Source: Vibrio gazogenes (GTDB taxonomy: Bacteria > Pseudomonadota > Gammaproteobacteria > Enterobacterales > Vibrionaceae). Taken from it: a DNA stretch of 64,000 nt. Shown piece after piece: positions 41,820 through 50,368 of this stretch (positions are counted from its first letter, which is position 1; each line of letters begins with the position of its first letter). Under the pieces are notes generated by a model. That model was not told where the DNA came from and did not search any database. It saw only the letters and a list, made by a program, of their open reading frames with translations. The stretch spans positions 1,922,001-1,986,000 of the forward strand of contig NZ_CP018835.1 of assembly GCF_002196515.1 (NCBI RefSeq), written 5' to 3'. The position numbers were made by a program, and so were the translations under genes.

Positions 41820-42076
41820 TTCTTACCCTTTTGAATGCTCTCTTGCCAACTTCTTAGCAACGCGAATTACTGTACGATCTTAAACATTGGTAAGTTTGCG
41901 GTATCACTGATACTCAGCTTATTGATAACTCGTAGCGGATAGATTTTTTGGTGTAGACCGGAATCGGCTTACCGCCCTCTGTATTTCCCTTCCTCTTTGA
42001 CGTTCTTTATTCCTTCAGCCTGACGGCGGCGGCGATCTTGGTAATCTTTTCTCGCGATAGCAGTTCGTTTTAGATT
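41820..42076 (-). pseudogene. Remnant of a serine recombinase (Tn3-type resolvase/invertase)
   Basis: On the minus strand from 42076 the frame reads NLKRTAIARKDYQDRRRRQ then AEGIKNVKEEGKYRGR before a TAA at 41969. This is the linker between catalytic and DNA-binding domains of Tn3-family resolvases and DNA invertases. Another frame continues GKPIPVYTKKS. The catalytic domain is missing and the rest is frameshifted. Together with a Tn3 transposase scrap at 46601 it suggests a decayed Tn3-family element around this island. Confidence 0.7.
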
Positions 42077-42376
42077 AAACGTGATCAAAAATAAAAATTC
42101 ATACTAATTGCTACTACCAAGTCTGAATCGAGCTACAACTGAGAATTAAAGTATCATACTGGTTATAACTCATTTCTGGACATTTCCGAATTACACACCA
42201 TAGGATGTCCCAACTACTCGGATTACACCTAGTATGGCAACCTCTGTCAATACATCACTTTTATTTGAAATAATATTTAATTTTTATCCAAATATCTCGA
42301 ATTTATCCGTGTTTTATTCATAAATAAAAATTACTTAGCATGTGAACCTCAAAATAAATCAATTTCAGGTATAAAC
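42077..42376. other. AT-rich leader region of the oxygenase cassette
   Basis: No gene seen. It is strongly AT-rich after 42240 and should contain the promoter of the downstream three-gene operon. I see no confident -35/-10 pair or operator. Confidence 0.5.
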
Positions 42377-43198
42377 ATGGATTCAACCAACCTAAACACT
42401 GTTCAGAAACAATCATCAAAAAATATTATCTCAGCTAAAGAGATTGAAATGTGGCATTTAAAAGGCTTGCTTAATCGAACTATCGACGTAGTACGTATAC
42501 CCGAATATTTTAGCAAACGAAACTCAAAAGCAATTTCCGATAAAATTAGAAATAGTGAATTTTTTGGTAGCTATGTAAACGCCCCCAAAATTGGTCGAGT
42601 TGGGCAAGCATTCTTTGAATGTCAAAACGACGAAGTTTCGCTACAGCGCTATCGTGAATTCTCACAAGTATGGATAAAAGAAATGCGTAAGGAAGTAAGT
42701 CCATTTTTGACTCCAATCGATCGCTTGCGTTTAGAACTAAGCGAAGTGTGGCCAAATCATTGCCATCTCGCAGAGATAGATAACCACAAAACTTTCGCAG
42801 GATTAGTTCGAGAGTTTAAAGAAGGTTCTTTTGCTGAACCACACAACGATGTATTGAGCTGGGATCTTATCGGTGAAATGCGTACAAATATTATCAATCA
42901 ACTTACAGCAAATGTTTATCTGCAAACTAGTGAAAAAGGTGGTGCTCTCATACTTTGGGATAACTGGCCAAATTCAAAAGAAGAATACGATTTAATCCGA
43001 ATTGAAGGCAGTTATGGGGTAAAAGAAGAGTTCCTGAGTAACAATTATATCCGAATCATTCCGGAAGTTGGTGAACTTATTTTATTTAACCCTATGAGAA
43101 TTCACTCAGTAGAAAATATACAACAAGGTTCCAGATTGACGTGGTCATGTTTTATCGGATTTGAAGGTTCAGATAAAGCTCTGCAAATATGGAGTTAA
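42377..43198 (+). CDS. 2-oxoglutarate/Fe(II)-dependent oxygenase, likely amino-acid hydroxylase
   Basis: A 273-residue predicted double-stranded beta-helix oxygenase. Iron ligands: H-N-D at 156-158 and His243 in MRIHSVEN; the 2-oxoglutarate-binding arginine is Arg253 in GSRLTW. The strand GGALILWDNW and the GELILFNP turn are typical of prolyl-4-hydroxylase-like folds. The intact aspartate in HxD argues for hydroxylation; halogenases of the BesD kind lack it. Resemblance to the free-amino-acid BesD/lysine hydroxylase group is my reading and not proven. AT-rich, unlike gyrB. The next two genes overlap or abut, so all three are one operon: amino-acid modification, tRNA editing, export. Confidence 0.75.
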   Translation: MDSTNLNTVQKQSSKNIISAKEIEMWHLKGLLNRTIDVVRIPEYFSKRNSKAISDKIRNSEFFGSYVNAPKIGRVGQAFFECQNDEVSLQRYREFSQVWIKEMRKEVSPFLTPIDRLRLELSEVWPNHCHLAEIDNHKTFAGLVREFKEGSFAEPHNDVLSWDLIGEMRTNIINQLTANVYLQTSEKGGALILWDNWPNSKEEYDLIRIEGSYGVKEEFLSNNYIRIIPEVGELILFNPMRIHSVENIQQGSRLTWSCFIGFEGSDKALQIWS

Positions 43199-43200
43199 TC

Positions 43201-43947
43201 ATGTATGTACATAAATATCTCCTAGATACTTACTTACCTGAGTTTCCGACTCAAATCACTAAAGTCGTAAAAATGGATGAATCATTAGCTATTTTTTGTA
43301 GTGATACTATTTTTTACCCACAAGGAGGAGGACAACCCTGTGACCTAGGTATACTAGTAATTGATGGTAATACACACCAAGTTTACCACTCAGAAACAAC
43401 CGAAATGGGGATTGCGCATTTAGTGAAATTGGATCCTTCTCTCTTAACGTCCGTTGGTAAACCATGTATACAACGCATAGATATTGAGCGTAGATTAACC
43501 AATGCCAAATTACATACGGCAGGTCACTTACTGAGTAACATTATCGAAATGTTAGACAGTAACTTAGTACCATCAAAAGGTCATCATTACCCTGATGCTT
43601 CGTATATTGAATTGATAGAAAATGAAAAGACAAATGACGTTCTTTCAGTTGAAATTATTAATGATAAAATAGATGAAATAGTCAATAAATCATCAAGATA
43701 TATTCAATCGTTAACATTAAATCTAAATGAAGCTCAATCGATTAGACCACTATTAAGCCAATTGATACCTCAACAGACTCAATGCAGGATGATCGTGATT
43801 GATGGGTTTAAACCACTCCCTTGTGGTGGAACACACATCGGCAAGACATCAGAACTAAAAGGTCTTAAGGTTACGCGAATTAAGCGTAAAAAAGACCGTA
43901 TTAAAGTAAATTATTTAATTGACGGAGTTAATAAATGGAATTTGTAA
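43201..43947 (+). CDS. AlaX-type aminoacyl-tRNA editing protein
   Basis: A 248-residue stand-alone homologue of the alanyl-tRNA synthetase editing domain. Signature FYPQGGGQPCDLG at about 38-50, zinc ligands in HTAGH (His105, His109) and CGGTH (Cys208, His212). Such proteins hydrolyse mischarged tRNAs in trans. I start at 43201, with GGAG 6 nt upstream; an ATG at 43189 overlaps the oxygenase stop. Its 3' end overlaps the exporter gene by 13 bp. Most vibrios' ordinary AlaX role is Ser-tRNA(Ala) or similar clearance. Here, coupling to an amino-acid oxygenase suggests it removes the product amino acid from a tRNA, that is, self-protection. The substrate is unknown. Confidence 0.85.
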   Translation: MYVHKYLLDTYLPEFPTQITKVVKMDESLAIFCSDTIFYPQGGGQPCDLGILVIDGNTHQVYHSETTEMGIAHLVKLDPSLLTSVGKPCIQRIDIERRLTNAKLHTAGHLLSNIIEMLDSNLVPSKGHHYPDASYIELIENEKTNDVLSVEIINDKIDEIVNKSSRYIQSLTLNLNEAQSIRPLLSQLIPQQTQCRMIVIDGFKPLPCGGTHIGKTSELKGLKVTRIKRKKDRIKVNYLIDGVNKWNL

Positions 43948-44567
43948 CTGCATTACTTTCTATTTTGGCTATTCATTTAATGGCTTCAATTTCTCCCGGT
44001 CCCGACTTTGTCGTGGTATCACAGAAAACATTATTCCAAGGTCGTAAAGCCGGTATTTTATGCGGTGCAGGTGTATGTGTTGGGCTGCTGTTTCATATGA
44101 GCTATTCCTTAGCTGGATTAGCGACAATATTAGCTCATTCAAAACTATTTACTCATGTGATTGGTATTTTAGGAGGAAGCTATCTTATCTATCTTGGTTA
44201 TAAATCAATAAAGGGGTCATTTTCAAAACAAAAAAACATAGAGGATGATACTACTTCCATCAGTTCAACATCGTCTGCATTTTTAAGTGGCCTCATCGTT
44301 AATATTATGAATCCCAAAGCAGCAATGTACTTTATTTCAATATTTTCAATCATTATTACACCATCAATGAATACCGAACAATTAGTATTGATCGTAGTTT
44401 CAATAATGGCTGTTCAAATGATATGGTATTTAACTTTTATTTATCTTATTACCACACCACTTTTCAAGGGAAAATTCAATAATAATGTGTATTTGATTGA
44501 TCGAATTTTGGGGAGTGTTATGTCAGTTATGGGGTTTTATATGATTAGTTCTTATACCTTTTATTAG
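43935..44567 (+). CDS. LysE/RhtB-family amino-acid exporter
   Basis: A 210-residue inner-membrane protein with about six hydrophobic helices. The family signature MASISPGPDFVVVSQ is at residues 12-26, and GILCGAGVCVGLLFH and NIMNPKAAMYF follow. LysE/RhtB proteins export basic or neutral amino acids and analogues. GGAG lies 8 nt before ATG and the gene overlaps the AlaX gene by 13 bp, so synthesis is coupled. Three bp after its stop an ISAs1 end begins, so the operon stops here. It probably exports the oxygenase product. Confidence 0.85.
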   Translation: MEFVTALLSILAIHLMASISPGPDFVVVSQKTLFQGRKAGILCGAGVCVGLLFHMSYSLAGLATILAHSKLFTHVIGILGGSYLIYLGYKSIKGSFSKQKNIEDDTTSISSTSSAFLSGLIVNIMNPKAAMYFISIFSIIITPSMNTEQLVLIVVSIMAVQMIWYLTFIYLITTPLFKGKFNNNVYLIDRILGSVMSVMGFYMISSYTFY

Positions 44568-44569
44568 AT

Positions 44570-44917
44570 CAGGGCAAGATCGTGAACATTTCTTGACCTA
44601 TTAAAACGATCGAGTTGACGATCATATTTACCTGTGAATATATACGCTCCTTTGAAGAAAGAGAGCTACCTACAATGCATATTGACGAGTTTAAAGAATA
44701 CTTCCACGCGGTGACAGATGAACGCCAATTGGCAAAGGTAACCTATTGTTTATTTAAGGTATTGTTTGGCTCTTTATGTGCCGTTATTGCAGGAGCAAAA
44801 GGATGGTTTGACATTCGCGAATACATTCTTGGTCATCATGATTGGTTTAAGCGCAATGGAATGTTTATTAACGATATTCCTGCCGATGATACGATAGCCC
44901 GTATTATCTCTAAATAA
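44570..44917 (+). mobile_element. Truncated ISAs1-family element (transposase N-terminus)
   Basis: The left end begins near 44570 (CAGGGCAAGATCGTGAAC, typical of ISAs1/H-repeat ends). A frame from ATG 44675 encodes about 80 residues of an H-repeat-associated transposase (MHIDEFKEYFHAVTDERQ, then LFGSLCAVIAGAKGWFDIRE and ADDTIARIIS) and stops where the family continues. The DDE catalytic part is missing, so it is inactive. It abuts an IS630 remnant at about 44920. Confidence 0.85.
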
Positions 44918-44923
44918 CTGATC

Positions 44924-45556
44924 CTAATTACGCTCCATTTTCATCAAACCATGACCACTGCCGGGAAATGGTGAAACGTTATCCATAAAGTAACGTACCC
45001 GCTGTAATAATTGCCACATCGTTTTACACTGATGGTTTCGGGTCACTGTTTCATGCAAGGCGTGCCAAAGCTTTTCTATTTTGTTAACCCACGGAGAATA
45101 AACTGGCTGAAATAGCAGAATAAACTTGGGATTTTTCTTCAGCCAACTTTGCGTCTTTTTACTTTTATGAATGATGTAATTATCGGCAATCAGCGTGATC
45201 GTTTTTGCTCGCCGATACTGGTGTTTCAAGCATTCTAGCATCGCAATAAATAGCTCTGAACTCTTACTGGAGCTGGCGACATACGTCACTCTCCCTGTCT
45301 TCGTATGCAGAGCTCCGGCCAGATAATGTTTGGCGTTTTGTCCCGGTGTGACGACTTTCTTTTGCTGACCTTTGCCCCGAGTCATCCAGTCTGAACCTAT
45401 TTTCGGGTTCAGATGTATATCCACCTCATCTTCGTAAAAGACCGGATGGTCAATATTACATTGTTCTAAAGCCTGCCTGATACGGGCAAGTTTCTCCTCT
45501 TTCTCCGGGTCTTTGATATGGAGCGTTGGTGCAGCTCTGCGCCAGACGACCCCCAG
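44924..45556 (-). pseudogene. 5'-truncated IS630-family transposase
   Basis: The minus-strand frame covers about 210 residues from LGVVWRRAAPTLHIKDPEKE to the stop. DDE residues are visible: EDEVDIHL (first Asp), LIADNYIIHK (second Asp) and NKIEKLWHAL (Glu). The N-terminal helix-turn-helix half is missing where the element ends near 45556, next to the wHTH gene. Compared with about 340 residues for the family it is a fragment and not expected to move. Confidence 0.85.
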
Positions 45557-45559
45557 TTT

Positions 45560-46297
45560 TTATCTCATTAAATCGATAGCTTGCTTTATTTGTCTTAATA
45601 AAAGATTTAGTTCATTTTTGTAGTCTGAACGGAACTTATCGTCGGACAAACTATCACCTACACGCCAATAAATTACGTAAAGTAGTACCTTAGTGATTTT
45701 TTCTCTTAGTTCAAGAAGCTCAATACTATTACCGGGTTCTGAATAGTAAGTTAGAAATGAATTATAACAATCATCTATTCGGGAGAAGTTTTCTAATACC
45801 TTATCTTTACTAGGTTTTATAAAAGAAAAACCACTTTTATCATGACTGATTTCGGCATCTTTACTATACTTAATACAATCATCGATAATTGAAGTAATCG
45901 TATTCAAAAAAGCATCTTTTTGATATTCGTCTTTATTTTCGTCAACAATGGATAACCACTTTTCAGAGACTTTATATCCAAGTCCTCTAACTGTGACAAT
46001 TAAATCATCAATCATTAAATTTTTTAAGATACTTCGAGTCTTAAAAATATATTTATTAGCAATAATACCATCTGGGCAATCTTCCATATGGAATGCAGAT
46101 TTTTGCTCTCTTACAACACAAGCAATATCACTATATTTAACAACACCCTCCTTTCGTGTAAACAAACGATGAAGTGAAACTAGTACAGCAGAGTCTTGTA
46201 TATGGATTTCTCGTCCAGAGGATTTCAACATTCTCTGATTGACGTCCAATGTTATAGTTCGAGACGTTTCTATATTCTTAAAAGTAATCTGGCTCAT
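45560..46297 (-). CDS. OmpR/ToxR-type winged-helix protein with unknown C-terminal domain
   Basis: A 245-residue protein. Residues 15-112 match a Trans_reg_C winged helix (TITLDVNQRMLKSSG, KEGVVKYSDIACVV, KTRSILKNLMIDDLIVTVRG, GLGYKVSE). There is no receiver domain and no membrane segment, so it is neither a classical response regulator nor ToxR. Residues 115-245 are helical, charged and unrecognised. AT-rich. Its last codons sit at the IS630 junction, so the native C-terminus might have been changed by the insertion. It could regulate the neighbouring cassette or a lost element; the target is unknown. Confidence 0.7.
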   Translation of the reverse strand: MSQITFKNIETSRTITLDVNQRMLKSSGREIHIQDSAVLVSLHRLFTRKEGVVKYSDIACVVREQKSAFHMEDCPDGIIANKYIFKTRSILKNLMIDDLIVTVRGLGYKVSEKWLSIVDENKDEYQKDAFLNTITSIIDDCIKYSKDAEISHDKSGFSFIKPSKDKVLENFSRIDDCYNSFLTYYSEPGNSIELLELREKITKVLLYVIYWRVGDSLSDDKFRSDYKNELNLLLRQIKQAIDLMR

Positions 46298-46540
46298 TAT
46301 GATGATGTATTTTCCTAAGGTTCGAAATTAATAAATACAAATAATCAAACTATCTCTCGCCCATATGCAACAATGGTTGTAAGATAACAAACTATATTAT
46401 ACAAAACAACAGGATCTTGCCTTTTCAAAAAAGCGAAATCGGTTGACACTTTTTGTATAAGAAAAAGTAAGCTAAATATTTAAAATAGAGAAATGAAAGC
46501 AAAGCAACCTTAGCAAGGAATGGGGCATAACCGTTTTAGA

Positions 46541-46574
46541 AATGGCAGCGCACCGATGGGATCGCTGCCATTTT
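46541..46574 (+). terminator. Strong hairpin, possible terminator
   Basis: AATGGCAGCG and CGCTGCCATT form a perfect 10-bp stem with a 12-nt loop followed by TT. It lies in the stretch 46298-46600, which otherwise has no gene I can support. It may belong to the decayed transposon. Confidence 0.55.
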
Positions 46575-46600
46575 AGTATGAGACTTTATCACTCTCACAC

Positions 46601-46711
46601 ATCAACGAGGCGATCTATATGCAAGCTGCATTAGAGCATGTAGAACTGTAAGGTGAAACACTAAAAGATGAAGATATTGCAAGGCAATCACCACTCAGTC
46701 ATAAGCTGTAA
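46601..46711 (+). pseudogene. Tn3-family transposase C-terminal scrap
   Basis: The frame reads INEAIYMQAALEHVEL, a stop, then GETLKDEDIARQSPLSHKL, and a second stop. This is the C-terminal pattern of Tn3-family TnpA (xxAIxMQxAL...G...DEDIARLSPL.HxHIN). It has an internal stop, no catalytic core and no N-terminus. It pairs logically with the resolvase remnant at 41820-42076. Confidence 0.6.
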
Positions 46712-46930
46712 ACAATCAAGTTGTTGCAGCTTCACTTAGTGAATTGTAATTTTTTGATAGCGTGAAGTTGTCTAACAGTGTGTCCATATTCGTTTATTAA
46801 ACTAACTAATAATGATATATCAAAGTGTATAACTTTGATTTTCATGGTTTTTTATTTAAATTTTCTTTTGATTTATTCCCTTCTGATACCTTATTCTGGT
46901 AACAAATCAACCTATTCCCGGAACATATTG

Positions 46931-47323
46931 ATGACTCCATTTGGATTGTATTTGGAATCACTAAGGCGAAGTCGTCAGTTGCAACAAATTCAGCTGGCTG
47001 ACTACTTAGGTGTGAATGCCTGCTACGTGAGTGCAATGGAAAACGGGAAGAAAGGCCCTCCTTCAAAGCAAGTTTTAAGTAAGCTGATAGATTCTCTTTA
47101 GCTGGATATAGAAGAGCAAGAAATGCTCTGGGACAAAGTAGATCAATCTCAGCGAACGATTTGATTACCGGATAACGCAACGCTTGAAGAGTATGTTCTG
47201 ATGCGTGATTTACGTGATCATCTCGGGGCAATGAGTTCGGATAAAGTGAATGTTATTCGTAACATTCTGAATATGGATACCAGATCAAAATCGAAACCTA
47301 GAATCGAGATCAGGAGTATTTGA
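46931..47323 (+). pseudogene. XRE-family regulator interrupted by two stop codons
   Basis: From ATG 46931 the frame encodes an XRE helix-turn-helix (SLRRSRQLQQIQLADYLGV then NACYVSAMENGKKGPPSK). TAG at 47099 and TGA at 47162 interrupt it, after which the same frame continues sensibly (LDIEEQEMLWDKVDQSQRTI; LPDNATLEEYVLMRDLRDHL). An intact gene would have about 130 codons. The first 56 codons could still make a mini-HTH protein. Such regulators often sit beside Tn7-like tnsA, as here. Confidence 0.75.
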
Positions 47324-47338
47324 TGGCTTAAAAACAAA

Positions 47339-47392
47339 ACGGGACAACCCGTAAGGACTGCCCCGTAGTGCCTGTGTAAGTCTGAAACTTAC
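47339..47392 (+). other. Two small hairpins between XRE pseudogene and tnsA
   Basis: ACGGG-ACAA-CCCGT (47339-47352) and GTAAGT-CTGAA-ACTTAC (47376-47392), with GC-rich sequence between. They follow the XRE stop by 16 bp and could be a terminator region or a small RNA of the mobile element. The remainder up to 47499 shows no gene. Confidence 0.45.
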
Positions 47393-47499
47393 GACGTCAG
47401 AATCAAAAGTATCTCTTTTCCTAGCTCTGAGTGCAAGACCTCGTAAACGATCTAACCATAAACAGTAATTTTTATTACCTCTCAGGGTAAGGGCTTTTC

Positions 47500-48172
47500 A
47501 TGTCTATTAAAAATACCGTGGTTCCATTTGGAACCGAGCGGGGAGCTAGGCTGCGTCTAAATTCCGCACCTCAACCATCAGTGATTCGAGCAAGGGAGCC
47601 TGTTAGGCCGACCGCAGGAAAAGTTGTGGGCTTTTTGCCTTCAGTAAAAAAATAACCGGCAAGTTGCCTGGGAATCGCAACTTGAGAAGAAGGCCTGCTT
47701 ACTCTTCGAGTTCTCTCCAATTGTAGTTAGTTACAGAGAACAACCAGTCACAATAAGCCTATCAAATGACGGATGTATACAGAAATATACCCCGGACTTT
47801 GAATTGCGTTTAAAAACTGGCCAGCGTATCTACGTAGAAGTAAAGCCATCCAGTAAGTTAGCCAATGTCGAACTAAAAACTAAACTTCGTAATATAGATA
47901 CTTATTGGAAGCAGCATGGCTGTTACTTCATTGTAATAACAGATGAAGAGCTCAATCAGCCAGCCAGACAGAGTAATTTATCATTCCTGAGGTCCTACCT
48001 TTCACATCCGTGTAGTGTGGACCTTATCGAGCAGTCTAGATCATGGCTCTCTCGTAGACAGGCTGTAACTTTTCTTGATCTTGCAGAATTTACTGGGTCA
48101 CTTAGCTGTGCATATTCTTTGCTGGCTCAAGAGAACATTCAGTTCATGACTTATGAGATCCCACATTTCTGA
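47500..48172 (+). pseudogene. tnsA: TnsA-like transposon endonuclease with a one-base frameshift
   Basis: ATG 47500 starts MSIKNTVVPFGTERGARL; this frame ends at a TAA right after a run of seven A (near 47645-47655). Removing one A joins it to a frame continuing NNRQVAWESQLEKK, SPIVVSYREQPV, KYTPDFELRL and YVEVKPSSKL to a stop at 48172, about 223 residues in all. WES-x-LE, TPDF and VEVK carry the Glu, Asp and Lys expected of a TnsA endonuclease. tnsB and tnsC are absent. It may be a decayed Tn7-like end, or a frame restored by slippage on A7. Confidence 0.75.
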
Positions 48173-48204
48173 TGAGATTTTATTGCTCATACCATGTTCT
48201 TATG

Positions 48205-48236
48205 AAAAACAGCTACCATTCGGTGGCTGTTTTTTT
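48205..48236 (+). terminator. Terminator after tnsA remnant
   Basis: AACAGCTACC, loop ATTC, GGTGGCTGTT (one G-T pair) followed by seven T. Strong and plus-oriented; it marks the right edge of the island before ibpA. Confidence 0.88.
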
Positions 48237-48305
48237 GTCTGTGTCCGGTATGTATCGAGTATGACAGACAGCGGCAAAAAATTTTAAAAAAATTAATTTG
48301 ATCCC

Positions 48306-48333
48306 CTTGAACCGAATTTGAATGACCATATAT
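48306..48333 (+). promoter_or_regulatory. Sigma32 heat-shock promoter of ibpA
   Basis: CTTGAA (48306-48311), then after 14 bp CCATATAT (48326-48333). It fits the RpoH consensus CTTGAA N11-16 CCCCATNT with two changes in the leading C run. It is 168 bp upstream of ibpA. Confidence 0.75.
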
Positions 48334-48474
48334 CTATGAATGAAGAGGATGCCATATCGGGCCTCTGAACCGGAAAACCGCCTTGCTCTGACGAGAAGGT
48401 GCGTTAACCAAAGTACAACCGTTCGCTCTCTGGGTCGTCTGAACAGAAAGTCGAACATATTCAAATTCATGAAA

Positions 48475-48497
48475 CTATTGCTTCATAGAGAGGATAG
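48475..48497 (+). promoter_or_regulatory. ROSE-type RNA thermometer at the ibpA ribosome site
   Basis: CTATTGCTT pairs with AGAGGATAG, which contains the Shine-Dalgarno. TTGCT faces AGGA with the characteristic bulged G, the core of ROSE elements. The stem ends 4 nt before the start codon. This gives heat-induced translation, as established for ibp genes of gammaproteobacteria. Confidence 0.75.
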
Positions 48498-48501
48498 AAA
48501 T

Positions 48502-48945
48502 ATGAGAACTGTCGATTTCACACCTTTATACCGTAATGCCATTGGCTTTGACCGTCTGTTTAACCTAATGGAAACCGCCAACGCAAAAAATGGCTCTTCA
48601 GGTTATCCCCCATACAATATCGAGCAAAAAGGCGAAAATCAGTATCGGATTACGATGGCTGTCGCTGGATTTGCCGAGCAGGATCTTGAGATCACCCAAC
48701 AGGAAAATACCCTGATTGTACAAGGTGAACGTAAACCTGAAGATGAGAAAACATACATTTATCAAGGTATTGCAGAGCGCAACTTCGAACGTAAGTTCCA
48801 GTTGGCTGATTATGTCAAAGTGGTGGGTGCAACCATGGAAAATGGCTTGTTGCATGTTGATCTGGAACGTGAAATTCCAGAAGCAATGCAACCACGCAAA
48901 ATTGCGATTAACGGTAAAAACCTAATCGAAAGTAAAGAGTCATGA
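48502..48945 (+). CDS. ibpA: Small heat-shock protein IbpA
   Basis: A 147-residue Hsp20 chaperone that holds unfolded proteins on aggregates for DnaK/ClpB. N-terminus [20 protein letters not shown], alpha-crystallin domain about residues 35-125 ([47 protein letters not shown]), and a C-terminal tail with the dimer/oligomer motif region PRKIAIN. I start at 48502, after AGAGGATAG; longer frames run into the thermometer. A sigma32 promoter and ROSE element precede it and a terminator follows, so it is monocistronic. Confidence 0.95.
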   Translation: MRTVDFTPLYRNAIGFDRLFNLMETANAKNGSSGYPPYNIEQKGENQYRITMAVAGFAEQDLEITQQENTLIVQGERKPEDEKTYIYQGIAERNFERKFQLADYVKVVGATMENGLLHVDLEREIPEAMQPRKIAINGKNLIESKES

Positions 48946-48976
48946 TTGGCTGACAAATCGGTTAGGAAAAGTTGTG

Positions 48977-49003
48977 AAAGAGCGCCTTATGGCGCTCTTT
49001 TTG
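48977..49003 (+). terminator. ibpA terminator
   Basis: AAAGAGCGCC, loop TTAT, GGCGCTCTTTTT. Perfect stem 30 bp after the ibpA stop. The region from here to the msrP start (49004-49306) shows no gene. Confidence 0.92.
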
Positions 49004-49306
49004 ATCGCCCTTGATGTGAGACTGCTACCGGATTATGCATTCGAATAAGAGATGGGGATTGACACATTGCGAAAAAAAGATTCAACCTGATGTAATAAAT
49101 TGCCGTTTTATCCGTCTAATCTACACAAGACCGTTGAGCACGCGTGAATTTATCACTTTCATCTTGGCTAAAAGAACCATTGCACGATACTCTTTTTGTT
49201 AAGGAACGTTTGGTTCAGAGGTGTTTGGTTGGGGAAGTTTGGTAAAGAGAAAGTTGATAAAGGCGAAATCATCACCAACGCTCATCAAAGCATGGAAGGA
49301 CAGATT

Positions 49307-50308
49307 ATGTTGATCAGGAAAAAACCACAGCTGACAGAAGCTGATGTGACACCGGAAGCCATTTATCGTTCTCGCCGGAAATTTATGCAAGGCTCGCTTG
49401 CGCTCGGAGCCAGCGTCTTACTCCCATCACTGAATGTACTGGCCAAACCCAGTCAGGAAGCCGGAGAGTTTCAACCGAACACGCCGCAATGGCTCAAGCA
49501 GCAGTTGCGCGATGCGCGCACCAATCAGCAAATCATCAATGAACCGTTAACGCCCTATAAGAATGTCACACAGTACAATAACTTTTATGAGTTTGGTTAC
49601 GGCAAGAATGATCCTGCGGATGAGAGCGGGGATTTTCAGCCGTTCCCGTGGCAAGTCCAAATTGGCGGTGAAGTTACTAAAGCAGGCACCTATCATTTAG
49701 AAGATTTACTCAAAGGTATCACACTAGAAGAACGGATTTATCGGCTGCGCTGTGTTGAAGCCTGGTCGATGGTGATTCCTTGGATCGGGTTCCCTTTATC
49801 AATGTTACTCAAACGATTTGAACCGACCAGTAAAGCGAAATATGTTGCTTTTACGACAGTCGAGCGTCCGGAACAAATGCCGGGACAGAACAGTTTATTT
49901 AGCTCTATTGACTGGCCATATGTCGAAGGGTTGCGGATCGATGAAGCGATGCACCCCCTGACGATGATTGCAGTTGGGTTGTATGGTAAAACCCTGCCGA
50001 ATCAGAGTGGTGCGCCATTTCGCTTGGTTGTGCCATGGAAGTATGGTTTCAAAAGTATCAAATCGATTGTCAAAATTGAACTGACAGAAAAACAGCCGCC
50101 GACGACATGGAGCCAGTTAGCCCCCCATGAATACGGGTTTTATGCCAATGTGAATCCTCAGGTCGATCACCCGCGCTGGAGTCAGAAAGAAGAGCGACGT
50201 TTACCCTCGGGATTATTGAGCCCAAATATTATTCCGACACGGCTATTTAACGGCTATGACGAAGTAGCGTCTTTGTATCAGGGGATGGATTTAACCCGTA
50301 ACTACTGA
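49307..50308 (+). CDS. msrP: Protein-methionine-sulfoxide reductase catalytic subunit MsrP
   Basis: A 333-residue periplasmic molybdopterin enzyme (YedY) that repairs oxidised methionines in envelope proteins. I start at [14 protein letters not shown] (49307) with AAGGA upstream. The Tat signal [19 protein letters not shown] is at about residues 21-39. The molybdenum-ligand cysteine is in [11 protein letters not shown]. The length equals E. coli MsrP. It is followed at 60 bp by msrQ. Confidence 0.96.
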   Translation: MLIRKKPQLTEADVTPEAIYRSRRKFMQGSLALGASVLLPSLNVLAKPSQEAGEFQPNTPQWLKQQLRDARTNQQIINEPLTPYKNVTQYNNFYEFGYGKNDPADESGDFQPFPWQVQIGGEVTKAGTYHLEDLLKGITLEERIYRLRCVEAWSMVIPWIGFPLSMLLKRFEPTSKAKYVAFTTVERPEQMPGQNSLFSSIDWPYVEGLRIDEAMHPLTMIAVGLYGKTLPNQSGAPFRLVVPWKYGFKSIKSIVKIELTEKQPPTTWSQLAPHEYGFYANVNPQVDHPRWSQKEERRLPSGLLSPNIIPTRLFNGYDEVASLYQGMDLTRNY

Positions 50309-50368
50309 TTAAGTTCGTGAACGCCGAGATCGGTTTTGATCGTCGGAGACGCAGTGAGGAGAAATTAA

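Noticed and set aside
42377-43198. Reading the oxygenase as a radical halogenase
   Set aside because: The iron-binding carboxylate is present (H-N-D at 156-158). Fe/2OG halogenases have Gly or Ala at that place.
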